Shown here: piece by piece, positions 33,955 through 42,599 of the stretch
Position numbering within the stretch: the stretch's first letter is position 1
How the letters are laid out: the number at the start of each line of letters is the position of its first letter
Assembly: GCA_900316985.1 (NCBI GenBank)
Contig: ONFE01000006.1
Coordinates: forward strand, 42,286 to 106,285
Source of the DNA: an uncultured Prevotellaceae bacterium
Lineage (GTDB): Bacteria > Bacteroidota > Bacteroidia > Bacteroidales > Bacteroidaceae
Length of the DNA stretch: 64,000 bases
Direction: 5' to 3'
Notes under the pieces: model-generated
Told to the model about the DNA's origin: nothing
Database searches by the model: none
What the model saw: the letters and a program-made list of their open reading frames with translations, nothing else
Position numbers and translations under genes: made by a program

Positions 33955-35493
33955 ATGACATTATTGACATTGATTGTTGCCGTGGTAGCCCTCATTATCG
34001 GTGGGCTAGGCGGATATCTGATCTTCCGTTACGGATTGACAGGGAAATACAAGCAGATGATGGCCACCGCCGAGAAGGAGGCTGAAGACTTGAAGAAAGA
34101 GAAACTTTTTGAAGTAAAGGAAAAATTCCTTAACAAGAAGGCTGAGCTGGAAAAGGAAGTCCAGCAGCGCAACCAGAAGATTCAGCAGAATGAAAACAGG
34201 CTGAAGCAGCGCGAGATTGGATTGAATCAGCGTCAGGAGGAATTGGGCCGCAGAAAGCAGGAAGTTGACCAGCAACAGCAACGTGTGGACAATGAAAAGA
34301 AACTGCTCGTTGTGAAGCAGGAGGAACTTGAAAAGATGCAGCAGCAGGAGCGCGTGAAACTCGAAGAACTCTCCGGTCTCAGCGCCGAGGAAGCCAAGAG
34401 CCGATTGGTGGAGAGCCTGAAGGACGAGGCCCGTACCGATGCTGCCAGTTATATCAACGAAATCATGGATGAGGCAAAGTTGAATGCCAATCAGCAAGCC
34501 AAGAAAATCGTGATTCAGACCATTCAGCGAGTGGCCACCGAAACAGCCATCGAGAATTCCGTCAGCGTTTTCCATATTGACAACGATGAGGTGAAAGGCC
34601 GTATAATCGGTCGTGAAGGCCGTAACATCCGTGCGCTTGAAGCCGCCTGCGGAGTGGAGATAGTAGTTGATGATACACCTGAAGCTATTGTCATCTCCGC
34701 TTTTGATCCTATCCGTCGTGAGGTTTGTCGTCTGGCTCTTCACCAGCTTGTTTCCGACGGCCGTATCCACCCCGCCCGTATTGAGGAGGTGGTAGCCAAG
34801 GTGAAGAAGCAATTGGAGAATGAGGTCATCGAGACTGGTAAGCGTACGGCTATCGACCTGGGTATCCATGGCTTGCATCCTGAACTGATCCGTATTGTCG
34901 GTAAGATGAAATATCGTTCTTCTTATGGTCAGAACCTTTTGCAACATGCTCGTGAGACAGCTAACCTATGTGCTGTTATGGCAAGCGAACTCGGCTTGAA
35001 TCCTAAGAAAGCAAAGCGAGCCGGCTTGTTGCATGACATCGGTAAGGTACCCGATGAGGAAAGCGAACTGCCGCATGCACTCTATGGTGCCAAGATTGCC
35101 GAGAAGTATAAAGAGAAGCCCGATATCTGCAATGCTATTGGTGCTCACCATGACGAGATGGAGATGCAGACTTTGCTGGCTCCCATCGTCCAGGTATGTG
35201 ATGCTATCTCGGGCGCTCGTCCCGGTGCGCGTCGTGAGATTGTAGAGGCTTACATCAAGCGTCTTAACGATCTGGAAGCTATCGCCATGAGTTATCCTGG
35301 TGTGACCAAGACTTATGCCATCCAGGCTGGTCGTGAACTCCGTGTGATCGTGGGTGCCGACAAGATGGACGACAACGAGAGCGAGAAGCTGTCTGGCGAA
35401 ATCGCTACAAAGATTCAGAATGAGATGACTTATCCCGGTCAGGTGAAGATTACCGTGATACGTGAGACTCGTTCTGTAGCTTACGCAAAATAA
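33955..35493 (+). CDS. rny: Ribonuclease Y
   Basis: 512 residues. Membrane-anchored endoribonuclease that starts mRNA decay. Membrane segment 3-23 ([21 protein letters not shown]), a long coiled coil (about 30-165, rich in [20 protein letters not shown]-type heptads), a KH domain ([19 protein letters not shown], about 218-236) and an HD domain with [20 protein letters not shown] holding the HD metal pair. Zap-rny order is typical of Bacteroidetes. The next gene, a RIC-like regulator, starts 71 bp downstream. Confidence 0.95.
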   Translation: MTLLTLIVAVVALIIGGLGGYLIFRYGLTGKYKQMMATAEKEAEDLKKEKLFEVKEKFLNKKAELEKEVQQRNQKIQQNENRLKQREIGLNQRQEELGRRKQEVDQQQQRVDNEKKLLVVKQEELEKMQQQERVKLEELSGLSAEEAKSRLVESLKDEARTDAASYINEIMDEAKLNANQQAKKIVIQTIQRVATETAIENSVSVFHIDNDEVKGRIIGREGRNIRALEAACGVEIVVDDTPEAIVISAFDPIRREVCRLALHQLVSDGRIHPARIEEVVAKVKKQLENEVIETGKRTAIDLGIHGLHPELIRIVGKMKYRSSYGQNLLQHARETANLCAVMASELGLNPKKAKRAGLLHDIGKVPDEESELPHALYGAKIAEKYKEKPDICNAIGAHHDEMEMQTLLAPIVQVCDAISGARPGARREIVEAYIKRLNDLEAIAMSYPGVTKTYAIQAGRELRVIVGADKMDDNESEKLSGEIATKIQNEMTYPGQVKITVIRETRSVAYAK

Positions 35494-35564
35494 TTTATAG
35501 ACTAGCAGAGTGGGGCAGGCTTTTTGCTTGCCCTACTATATTTAAAGGTGAAAGGAATGAAGGT

Positions 35565-36521
35565 ATGAAGAATCAGAAGATGTATGAGGCCGATGATAAG
35601 ATGATCAGTCTTATTGCCGATAATTACAACCTTTTGGAGAGTCTCGGACGATTCGGCATCAATCTGGGATTTGGTGACAAGACTGTCCGTGAGGTTTGTG
35701 AAGACCAAGGCGTGGACACTTACACTTTCCTGGTAATGGTTAATTTTTCAATCAACGGCTATCGGGCCATTGACGATAATGACCGCATATCCGTTCCTAC
35801 CGTTCTTCATTACCTGAAGGCTTCCCACGAGTATTACCTTGATTTCCAGTTGCCAGATATCCGTAAGGAACTGAAGGAAGCGCTTGACGAGAATGATAAC
35901 TTGGCAAGGCTGATTCTGAAGATGTATGATGTCTATGCCCACGAGATACGTTCCCACATGAAATATGAGGAGCAGAACGTATTTCCGTATGTGGAGAAAT
36001 TACTGAATAAGGAGGATGTGGGCGATCAGGACATCGATACTTTCTCAAAGCATCATGGTCAGATTACTGCCCGTTTGCGTGAGTTGAAGAATATCATCAT
36101 CAAGTACTTGCCAAGTGATACCCAGCGAAATAACAAGTTGACCGCCGTGCTTTACGACTTGTACAAGAATGAAGAATGGCTTGGTCAACATGCGGAAATG
36201 GAGGATGAGATATTCATTCCGGCTATCCGTCGGATGGAGCGTTTGTCTAAGCAGAATGACGTGAGTGCCAAGATTTCGAAGATGATCTATCAGAGTCCTG
36301 ATAACAGCGAAGTCCTTTCCGATCGTGAGCGTGATGTTATTATTTCACTTGTCCAAGGGATGACGAACAAGGAGATTGCTGATCATCTTTGCATCAGTAT
36401 CAATACCGTCATTACGCATCGTCGCAATATCGCCAGGAAATTACAGATTCATAGTCCTGCGGGACTGACCATCTATGCCATCGTGAATAATTTGGTGGAT
36501 ATCTCCGCTGTTAAGCTATAA
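35565..36521 (+). CDS. RIC/hemerythrin-like protein fused to a LuxR-type HTH
   Basis: 318 residues, three parts. Residues 18-58 resemble the ScdA/RIC N-terminal domain (ESLGRFGINLGFGDKTVREV), but the usual Cys-Cys pair is replaced by LGFG. Residues 75-225 are a four-helix hemerythrin-like domain with candidate diiron ligands His82/His88, His126, His131, Glu135, His163/His164, His209 and Glu213 (YAHEIRSHMKYEEQNVF, GQHAEMEDEIFIPAI). Residues 250-318 are a LuxR/FixJ-type HTH: LSDRERDVIISLVQGMTNKE and IADHLCISINTVITHRRNIA. RIC proteins repair Fe-S centres after oxidative or nitrosative stress; here the fold likely senses oxygen, NO or iron and controls transcription. It sits after rny and faces rubrerythrin. 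Confidence 0.85.
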   Translation: MKNQKMYEADDKMISLIADNYNLLESLGRFGINLGFGDKTVREVCEDQGVDTYTFLVMVNFSINGYRAIDDNDRISVPTVLHYLKASHEYYLDFQLPDIRKELKEALDENDNLARLILKMYDVYAHEIRSHMKYEEQNVFPYVEKLLNKEDVGDQDIDTFSKHHGQITARLRELKNIIIKYLPSDTQRNNKLTAVLYDLYKNEEWLGQHAEMEDEIFIPAIRRMERLSKQNDVSAKISKMIYQSPDNSEVLSDRERDVIISLVQGMTNKEIADHLCISINTVITHRRNIARKLQIHSPAGLTIYAIVNNLVDISAVKL

Positions 36522-36524
36522 AAG

Positions 36525-36557
36525 AAGAAGCCCGGATTTTTTATCCGGGCTTCTTTG
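36525..36557. terminator. Bidirectional terminator between the RIC-LuxR and rubrerythrin genes
   Basis: GAAGCCCGGAT (36527-36537) and ATCCGGGCTTC (36543-36553) are perfect complements with A and T runs on both sides. Confidence 0.9.
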
Positions 36558-36560
36558 TAT

Positions 36561-37103
36561 TTAATAGTTGCGGGCTTCAATCTGGAAGTAGCTTTGAGGA
36601 TGATTGCAAACCGGGCAGATTTTCGGAGCTTTCTTGCCGATTACAATATGGCCGCAGTTTGAGCATTGCCAGATAACATCACCTTCGCGCGAGAATACGA
36701 TTTCATCGTTGAGGTTCTTGAGCAATTGGCGATAACGCTCTTCGTGATGCTTTTCAATCGCACCCACCATGCGCATCTTGGCCGCAATCTCCTTGAAACC
36801 TTCCTCCTCAGCCTCTTTGGCCATACGCTCATACATGTCAGTCCATTCGAAATTTTCGCCATTAGCAGCATCCTCTAAATTCTGCGTTGTTGCAGGCACT
36901 TCACCTCCATGCAGGTATTTGAACCAAAGTTTAGCATGCTCTTTCTCATTCAAGGCAGTCTCTATAAAGAGATTGGAAATCTGTACATAGCCTTCCTTCT
37001 TTGCTTTTGAGGCATAATAGAGATACTTGGTGTGAGCCTGACTTTCACCAGCGAATGCCTCCATCAGGTTCTTCTCTGTCTTTGTTCCTTTTAATTCTTT
37101 CAT
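36561..37103 (-). CDS. rbr: Rubrerythrin
   Basis: 180 residues. N-terminal ferritin-like diiron domain (about 1-135): [20 protein letters not shown] (first Glu ligand), [20 protein letters not shown] (ExxH) and [15 protein letters not shown] (second ExxH). C-terminal rubredoxin-like Fe(Cys)4 knuckles: WQCSNCGHI and [12 protein letters not shown]. Acts as a hydrogen-peroxide reductase in anaerobes. Faces the RIC-LuxR gene across a shared terminator, which makes that regulator a plausible controller, though no operator is seen. Confidence 0.94.
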   Translation of the reverse strand: MKELKGTKTEKNLMEAFAGESQAHTKYLYYASKAKKEGYVQISNLFIETALNEKEHAKLWFKYLHGGEVPATTQNLEDAANGENFEWTDMYERMAKEAEEEGFKEIAAKMRMVGAIEKHHEERYRQLLKNLNDEIVFSREGDVIWQCSNCGHIVIGKKAPKICPVCNHPQSYFQIEARNY

Positions 37104-37146
37104 AATCCTAATGTTTGTGTAATGTAAGTATTATAGATTTGCGATA

Positions 37147-37178
37147 CAAAGATAATACTATTATTTTAAATATCCAAA
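37147..37178 (-). promoter_or_regulatory. Promoter of rubrerythrin
   Basis: On the minus strand TTTG (37175-37178), 20 bp, TATCTTTG (37147-37154). The -33 element lies just beyond the asparaginase stop codon. Confidence 0.8.
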
Positions 37179-37193
37179 CCTTATTTGTAAATT

Positions 37194-38240
37194 TTACAAA
37201 TTTTGTGTAAATTCCCCACGCATAGGGTGGTTCATCAAGTTTCTGATAATCCGCCAATCTGTATAATGGCCTTGGAGGTGCATCAATTTGGTGACCGTGC
37301 TTTCTACGGTGGCATCGTATCCAGAGATGACGCCTGCATTCTTTAACTGATAGCCGTTGTCATATCGGGCCATCTCAACGGTTCCGGCTGCACATTGCGA
37401 TATATTCACGATGTTGATTCCATGTTCTGTTGCCTGCTTCAGAAGATGCATAAGCCAGGGCTTTTGAGGTGCATTGCCGCTTCCGTAGGTACGCATGACG
37501 ATTGAACGCAGTTCCGGAGCATCCAGGATGTGGCGGACGATATTTTCCTGGATTCCTGGAAATAGCGTGAACACAACGACGTTTGGATCCATTACGAAAT
37601 GAGGTTTCATCGGTTTCTCATAATCAGGTTTCAGGATGTATTCTTCATGGTAGACAATGTTCACGCCGGCATCTGCCAGATGGGGATAATTGAATGAATC
37701 AAAGGCATTAAAACCGTCGGCATTGATTTTCGTAGAGCGATTTCCACGCAGGAGTTTCCCGCTGAAGTAGATACAGACCTCAGGCACTATGGGCGTTCCG
37801 TCCTTATGATAGGCGGAAGCTATTTCAATGGAAGTGACGAGATTCTCTTTTCCATCGGTGCGTAACTGGCTGATGGGGAGTTGGGAACCGGTTAGAATGA
37901 CGGGCTTGGTCAGATTCTCGAGCATGTAGGAGAGGGCAGAGGCCGTGAAAGCCATAGTGTCGGTGCCATGAAGAACCACGAAACCGTCGTATTGTTCATA
38001 TTGGTCTGCAATAATACGCACAATCTGCGCCCAAAGCCTGGGATTCATGTCGCTTGAATCAATGGCGGGCGTGAACTGATAGACGTCTATTTGGGTGGTA
38101 ATCGACTTGAATTCCGGCAAGTTTTCAATGAGGTGATTGAAGTCAAGCGGTTCAAGCGCATCTGTTTTCGGATTGCGACCCATGCCTATTGTGCCACCGG
38201 TATAAATGAGGAGCACACGGTTTGTATTAGTGTACGACAT
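37194..38240 (-). CDS. ansA: Type I asparaginase
   Basis: 348 residues, no signal peptide, so the cytoplasmic type I enzyme. Deamidates asparagine to aspartate. Motifs: VLLIYTGGTIGMGRN (catalytic Thr in TGGTIG), FVVLHGTDTMAFTASALSYM (second Thr-Asp, HGTDTM), ILTGSQLPISQLRTDGKENL, RGNRSTKINADGFNAF (hinge), and MRTYGSGNAPQKPWLMHL. Normal length. Divergent from uxaC. Confidence 0.94.
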   Translation of the reverse strand: MSYTNTNRVLLIYTGGTIGMGRNPKTDALEPLDFNHLIENLPEFKSITTQIDVYQFTPAIDSSDMNPRLWAQIVRIIADQYEQYDGFVVLHGTDTMAFTASALSYMLENLTKPVILTGSQLPISQLRTDGKENLVTSIEIASAYHKDGTPIVPEVCIYFSGKLLRGNRSTKINADGFNAFDSFNYPHLADAGVNIVYHEEYILKPDYEKPMKPHFVMDPNVVVFTLFPGIQENIVRHILDAPELRSIVMRTYGSGNAPQKPWLMHLLKQATEHGINIVNISQCAAGTVEMARYDNGYQLKNAGVISGYDATVESTVTKLMHLQGHYTDWRIIRNLMNHPMRGEFTQNL

Positions 38241-38261
38241 CGTTTACGTAATTTATTTGTG

Positions 38262-38293
38262 CAAATATAATTTAAATATTTCTGTTATCCAAA
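38262..38293 (-). promoter_or_regulatory. Promoter of ansA
   Basis: On the minus strand TTTG (38290-38293), 20 bp, TATATTTG (38262-38269), 22 bp upstream of the ansA start. The divergent uxaC -7 box (TACATTTG) lies at 38303-38310. Confidence 0.75.
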
Positions 38294-38348
38294 AAATTAA
38301 TGTACATTTGCAGAAAGATTTTCTAAGTACTTAAAAACAATACACACT

Positions 38349-39758
38349 ATGAAGCAATTTATGGATGAAAACTTCCTGCTTGAGACCGCTACGGCGCAGG
38401 ATCTTTTCCACAATCATGCGGCTAAAATGCCTATCATCGACTATCATTGTCATCTGATTCCCGAAATGGTGGCTAAGGATCACAAGTTTAAGAGCATTAC
38501 GGAGCTATGGCTCGGAGGTGACCACTATAAGTGGCGTGCCATGCGTACCAATGGCGTTGACGAGCGTTATTGCACTGGTAAGGATACTTCTGACTGGGAA
38601 AAGTTTGAGAAGTGGGCTGAGACCGTTCCTTACACCTTCCGCAATCCCTTGTATCATTGGACACACCTGGAGTTGAAGACAGGCTTTGGCATTACAAAAC
38701 TTCTTTCTCCAAAGACAGCCCGTGAAATCTTCGACGAGTGTAATGACAAATTGCAGAATGATCCCGAATATACCGCACGTGGTTTTATGCGTCGCTATCA
38801 TGTAGAGACCGTATGCACAACAGATGATCCCGTCGATGATCTCCACAATCATATTGAATATGCCAAGACCAAAGGTGAGAAGGATGCTCGTATGATTCCC
38901 GCATGGCGTCCCGACAAGGCCATGAATATTGAAAAGCCCGACTTTGCCGACTACGTGAATCAGCTTGGTGAGGTTGCCGGTGTGACGATTACCACCTTCA
39001 AGGATATGGTGGATGCACTTCAGAAGCGACATGATTTCTTCCATGAAATGGGCAGCCGTCTGAGCGACCATGGTATCGAGGAGTTCTATGATGAACCTTA
39101 CACCGATGCTGAGATTGAGAAGATTTTTGCGAAGGCTATGAAGAAAGAGGCGCTCACAGAATTGGAAACTCGCCAGTATAAGCATTGCTTCCTGAAGATT
39201 TGCGCTGAGATGGACCATGCCAGCAACTGGACACAGCAGTATCACTATGGTGCCATTCGCGACAACAACACGCTGATGTATAATCAACTTGGTCCCGACA
39301 CTGGTTTTGATTCAATCGGTGAGTTCAATACAGCCAAGGCCATGAGCCATTTCCTCAATGAACTCAATATGGAGAAGAAACTCACGCGTACCATATTATA
39401 TACGTTGAACCCCTGCGCCAACGAGGTTATTGCCACCATGCTTGGTAACTTCCAGGATGGTTCTTGTCCCGGTAAGATTCAGTTTGGTTCTGGTTGGTGG
39501 TTCAATGACCAGCTCGACGGAATGGAGCGTCAGATGAATGCCCTTTCTGTGCTTGGTCTGCTGAGTCGTTTCGTAGGAATGCTCACCGACAGCCGCTCGT
39601 TCCTTTCTTATCCGCGTCATGAATATTTCCGTCGTCTGCTTTGTAACCTCTTGGGCAACGATGTTGAGAAAGGCCTGATACCAGCAGATATGGAGAGCCT
39701 CTATCGAATGGTGGAAGACATCTCATACAACAACGCAAAGAATTATTTCAAGTTCTAA
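38349..39758 (+). CDS. uxaC: Glucuronate/galacturonate isomerase
   Basis: 469 residues, normal length. Interconverts D-glucuronate with fructuronate and D-galacturonate with tagaturonate, the first cytoplasmic step of uronate use. Amidohydrolase-fold motifs: MPIIDYHCHLIPEMV (metal-type HxH), ELWLGGDHYKWRAMRTNGV, YHVETVCTTDDPVDDL, MIPAWRPDKAM, and GSGWWFNDQLDGM, with LTDSRSFLSYPRHEYFRR near the C-terminus. It connects the secreted pectinases at 8.5-12.9 kb with central metabolism, although it is not linked to them. -7 box 38 bp upstream; terminator downstream. Confidence 0.94.
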   Translation: MKQFMDENFLLETATAQDLFHNHAAKMPIIDYHCHLIPEMVAKDHKFKSITELWLGGDHYKWRAMRTNGVDERYCTGKDTSDWEKFEKWAETVPYTFRNPLYHWTHLELKTGFGITKLLSPKTAREIFDECNDKLQNDPEYTARGFMRRYHVETVCTTDDPVDDLHNHIEYAKTKGEKDARMIPAWRPDKAMNIEKPDFADYVNQLGEVAGVTITTFKDMVDALQKRHDFFHEMGSRLSDHGIEEFYDEPYTDAEIEKIFAKAMKKEALTELETRQYKHCFLKICAEMDHASNWTQQYHYGAIRDNNTLMYNQLGPDTGFDSIGEFNTAKAMSHFLNELNMEKKLTRTILYTLNPCANEVIATMLGNFQDGSCPGKIQFGSGWWFNDQLDGMERQMNALSVLGLLSRFVGMLTDSRSFLSYPRHEYFRRLLCNLLGNDVEKGLIPADMESLYRMVEDISYNNAKNYFKF

Positions 39759-39762
39759 ATTA

Positions 39763-39797
39763 TCAGAATCCCGGTGATTTTTCATCGGGATTCTTTA
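39763..39797 (+). terminator. Terminator of uxaC
   Basis: AGAATCCCGG (from 39764) pairs with the CGGGATTC arm (39786-39793) and is followed by TTTATATTATTTTT. Confidence 0.85.
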
Positions 39798-39813
39798 TAT
39801 TATTTTTCAAAAA

Positions 39814-39845
39814 CTTGCATTTCTCAAAAATTAACTGTAATTTTG
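39814..39845 (+). promoter_or_regulatory. Promoter of the Wza-like lipoprotein gene
   Basis: CTTG (39814-39817), 20 bp, TAATTTTG (39838-39845): full -7 box, near-match -33 box, 29 bp upstream of the ATG at 39875. Confidence 0.7.
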
Positions 39846-39874
39846 CACCAAAATTAACAATTAATTGCTTGATT

Positions 39875-40669
39875 ATGAAAAAATTCCTTATTCCATTTGT
39901 GGCCGTTGCCGCATTGATTTTCACAGGTTGTGCATCTCCTAAGAAAATTGCTTATTTGCAGCATGCAGAAGACGAAAACTACGATGCTACGCGTTATCAG
40001 CACAATATCAAGGTGATGCCTAAGGACAATATGACTATTTATATCACGGCAACGGATCAGGCAGCAGTTTCCATATTCAATAAACATTATTCTTGGAACC
40101 AAACTAACCAGGGAGGTATCGGAGGTAGTATGTATACCTATGCCGTAGATGATGATGGAACAATTAATTTCCCGATTATAGGAAGAATTAAGGTAGAAGG
40201 TCTGTCTCGTCGGGAAGTTGAAGTATTGATAGGTGATAAGATTAAGCCTTATTTGGCCGAAACGGAGAATCCTATTGTAACGGTTCGTATCAATAGCTTC
40301 CATTTCACGATGTTGGGTGAAGTGGGTTCTCCTGGCGTAAAGACTTCTGCTCGTGAGAAATGCAGCATTCTGGATGCAATAGCAATGGCTGGTGACATTG
40401 GTATTCAGGGTAAGCGCGAAAATATCATGCTTATTCGTGAGGCAGCTGATGGTGGTAAGTCTGTTCATCGTTTGAATATTCTTGATCCCAGTATCATGAA
40501 GTCACCTTATTTCTATTTGCAGCAGAATGACGTGATTTACGTGGAACCCAACAGCATCAAGAAGACAAATGCTTCTATCGGAACGTCAACCCATCTCTGG
40601 TTCTCACTGGCCAGCGTTTTGGTTTCTTCGGCAACACTTATCGTGAATGTAATTGATAAGACAAAATAA
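39875..40669 (+). CDS. Polysaccharide export lipoprotein (Wza/KpsD type)
   Basis: 264 residues from ATG 39875, which opens a lipoprotein signal (MKKFLIPFVAVAALIFTGCA, lipidated Cys of FTGC). The polysaccharide export domain (PF02563-type) spans about 55-150: MPKDNMTIYITATDQAAVSI, DGTINFPIIGRIKVEGLSRR. A SLBB-like segment follows (INSFHFTMLGEVGSPGVKTS). The C-terminal 30 residues form a hydrophobic helix that could span the outer membrane (HLWFSLASVLVSSATLIVNV). No Wzc or Wzx genes are adjacent, so it looks like a detached export component. It precedes glmS by 41 bp, whose product makes amino-sugar precursors for polysaccharides. Confidence 0.88.
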   Translation: MKKFLIPFVAVAALIFTGCASPKKIAYLQHAEDENYDATRYQHNIKVMPKDNMTIYITATDQAAVSIFNKHYSWNQTNQGGIGGSMYTYAVDDDGTINFPIIGRIKVEGLSRREVEVLIGDKIKPYLAETENPIVTVRINSFHFTMLGEVGSPGVKTSAREKCSILDAIAMAGDIGIQGKRENIMLIREAADGGKSVHRLNILDPSIMKSPYFYLQQNDVIYVEPNSIKKTNASIGTSTHLWFSLASVLVSSATLIVNVIDKTK

Positions 40670-40710
40670 AACTTAAATAAACACAAACACACAACAACAC
40701 AACAAAAAAT

Positions 40711-42555
40711 ATGTGCGGAATAGTAGGATACATCGGTAAGCGTGAGGCTTATCCTATTCTGATAAAAGGACTTAAACGACTCGAATATCGCGGCTATGAT
40801 AGTGCCGGCGTGGCATTGCTAAACGCCAAAGGCGATTTGAGTGTTTACAAGACAAAAGGCAAGGTAAGCGATTTGGAGGCTTACTGTGCCGATAAAGACA
40901 TCTCTGGCAGCCTGGGTATTGCCCACACCCGTTGGGCAACCCATGGCGAGCCGTCATCGCGTAATGCACATCCACATTACTCTGAATCCCGTAATCTTGC
41001 GCTGATCCACAACGGTATCATAGAGAACTATGCCGACCTGAAATCGAAACTCATCGACAAGGGCGTGAAGTTCATCTCTGATACGGATACCGAAGTGCTG
41101 GTTCAGTTCGTCGAGTATGTCATGGTCCGTAAGAACCTCGATTTGCTCACGGCCGTCCAGCTGGTGCTTCACGAGGTGATTGGTGCTTACGCCATTGCCA
41201 TCGTTGACCGCCGTCAGCCCGACACCATCATTGCGGCCCGTAAGCAGAGTCCCCTGGTGGTGGGTATCGGCGAGGATGAATTCTTCCTTGGTTCCGATGC
41301 CAGTCCGATCATCGAATACACCGACCAGGTGGTTTACTTGGAAGATGGGAATATCGCCGTATTGAAGCGCGGCGAGGACCTGAAGGTGGTGAACATCTAC
41401 AACAACGAACTTTCACCCGAGATCAAGACCGTTGATATCTCTCTCGGACAGATTGAGAAGGGCGGCTATCCGCATTTCATGCTCAAGGAAATCTTCGAGC
41501 AGCCCGAGTGCATCACCAATTGCATGCGCGGGCGTATCAACGTGGAGGCCAACCATGTCACGCTCTCGGCCGTCATTGATTACCGAAAGCAGCTGCTCGC
41601 TGCCAAGCGCATCGTTATCGTGGCTTGCGGCACTTCATGGCACGCCGGATTGATCGGAAAACAGATCATCGAAAACCTTTGCCGCATTCCGGTGGAGGTT
41701 GAATACGCCTCCGAGTTCCGCTATCGCAATCCCGTGGTGGACGAGCATGATGTGGTGATTGCCATCTCCCAGAGCGGTGAGACCGCCGACACCTTGGCCG
41801 CCGTCGAACTGGCTAAGCGTCAGGGAGCCTTCATCTACGGCATTTGCAACGCCATCGGCTCCAGCATCCCGCGGGCCACTAACACGGGTTCATACATTCA
41901 CGTAGGCCCCGAGATTGGTGTGGCTTCCACGAAGGCTTTCACCGGACAGGTGACCGTCCTCACGATGTTTGCCCTCGCCTTGGGAATGGAAAGGGGAACG
42001 GTGCCCGAGAAGGACTATCTGGAAATCGTGAAGGAACTCAGCGAGATACCCACGAAGATGGAAGAAGTACTCCAGCTCAACGACCGTATTGCCGACTTGA
42101 GCCGTACGTTCACCTACGCGCGCAATTTCCTCTATCTCGGTCGCGGCTTCAGTTATCCGGTAGCATTGGAAGGAGCCCTGAAACTGAAGGAAATCTCCTA
42201 CATCCATGCCGAGGGCTATCCTGCCGCCGAGATGAAGCACGGCCCCATCGCACTCATCGATTCGGATATGCCCGTGGTGGTCATCGCCACGCATAATAAT
42301 ATGTACGAGAAGGTGCTCTCCAACATTCAGGAAATCAAGGCCCGCAAGGGTAGGGTGATAGCCTTGGTGAGCAAGGGCGACGACACGATAGCCCGAATAG
42401 CCGACGAGGTGATTGAGCTCCCCGACACGTTGGAATGTCTCGAACCGCTCATCGCCACCATTCCCCTCCAGTTAATGGCCTATCATGTTGCCGTCTGCAA
42501 GGGTAAGAATGTTGACCAGCCCCGTAACCTCGCCAAGAGCGTCACGGTAGAATAG
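40711..42555 (+). CDS. glmS: Glutamine-fructose-6-phosphate aminotransferase
   Basis: 614 residues, normal length. Makes glucosamine 6-phosphate, the entry to peptidoglycan and LPS amino sugars. N-terminal Ntn-glutaminase with the catalytic Cys right after Met (MCGIVGYIGKREAYPILIKG, RGYDSAGVAL), then two SIS domains: ACGTSWHAGLIGKQIIENL, AISQSGETADTLAAVELAKR, and ASTKAFTGQVTVLTMFALAL. The C-terminal end is conserved (VDQPRNLAKSVTVE). No glmS ribozyme is present: the gap to the preceding gene is only 41 bp. It is followed by purF after 44 bp. Confidence 0.97.
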   Translation: MCGIVGYIGKREAYPILIKGLKRLEYRGYDSAGVALLNAKGDLSVYKTKGKVSDLEAYCADKDISGSLGIAHTRWATHGEPSSRNAHPHYSESRNLALIHNGIIENYADLKSKLIDKGVKFISDTDTEVLVQFVEYVMVRKNLDLLTAVQLVLHEVIGAYAIAIVDRRQPDTIIAARKQSPLVVGIGEDEFFLGSDASPIIEYTDQVVYLEDGNIAVLKRGEDLKVVNIYNNELSPEIKTVDISLGQIEKGGYPHFMLKEIFEQPECITNCMRGRINVEANHVTLSAVIDYRKQLLAAKRIVIVACGTSWHAGLIGKQIIENLCRIPVEVEYASEFRYRNPVVDEHDVVIAISQSGETADTLAAVELAKRQGAFIYGICNAIGSSIPRATNTGSYIHVGPEIGVASTKAFTGQVTVLTMFALALGMERGTVPEKDYLEIVKELSEIPTKMEEVLQLNDRIADLSRTFTYARNFLYLGRGFSYPVALEGALKLKEISYIHAEGYPAAEMKHGPIALIDSDMPVVVIATHNNMYEKVLSNIQEIKARKGRVIALVSKGDDTIARIADEVIELPDTLECLEPLIATIPLQLMAYHVAVCKGKNVDQPRNLAKSVTVE

Positions 42556-42599
42556 ATAGTGGGTGGATAATTCTCTATAGGATTTAGGATAATAAATTA

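Noticed and set aside
35513-35534. Hairpin GGGCAGGC/GCTTGCCC between rny and the RIC-LuxR gene as a terminator
   Set aside because: No T run follows on the plus strand, so I do not call it a terminator; the genes may still be co-transcribed.
40670-40710. glmS ribozyme or riboswitch upstream of glmS
   Set aside because: The 41-bp gap cannot hold it and no core sequence is seen.
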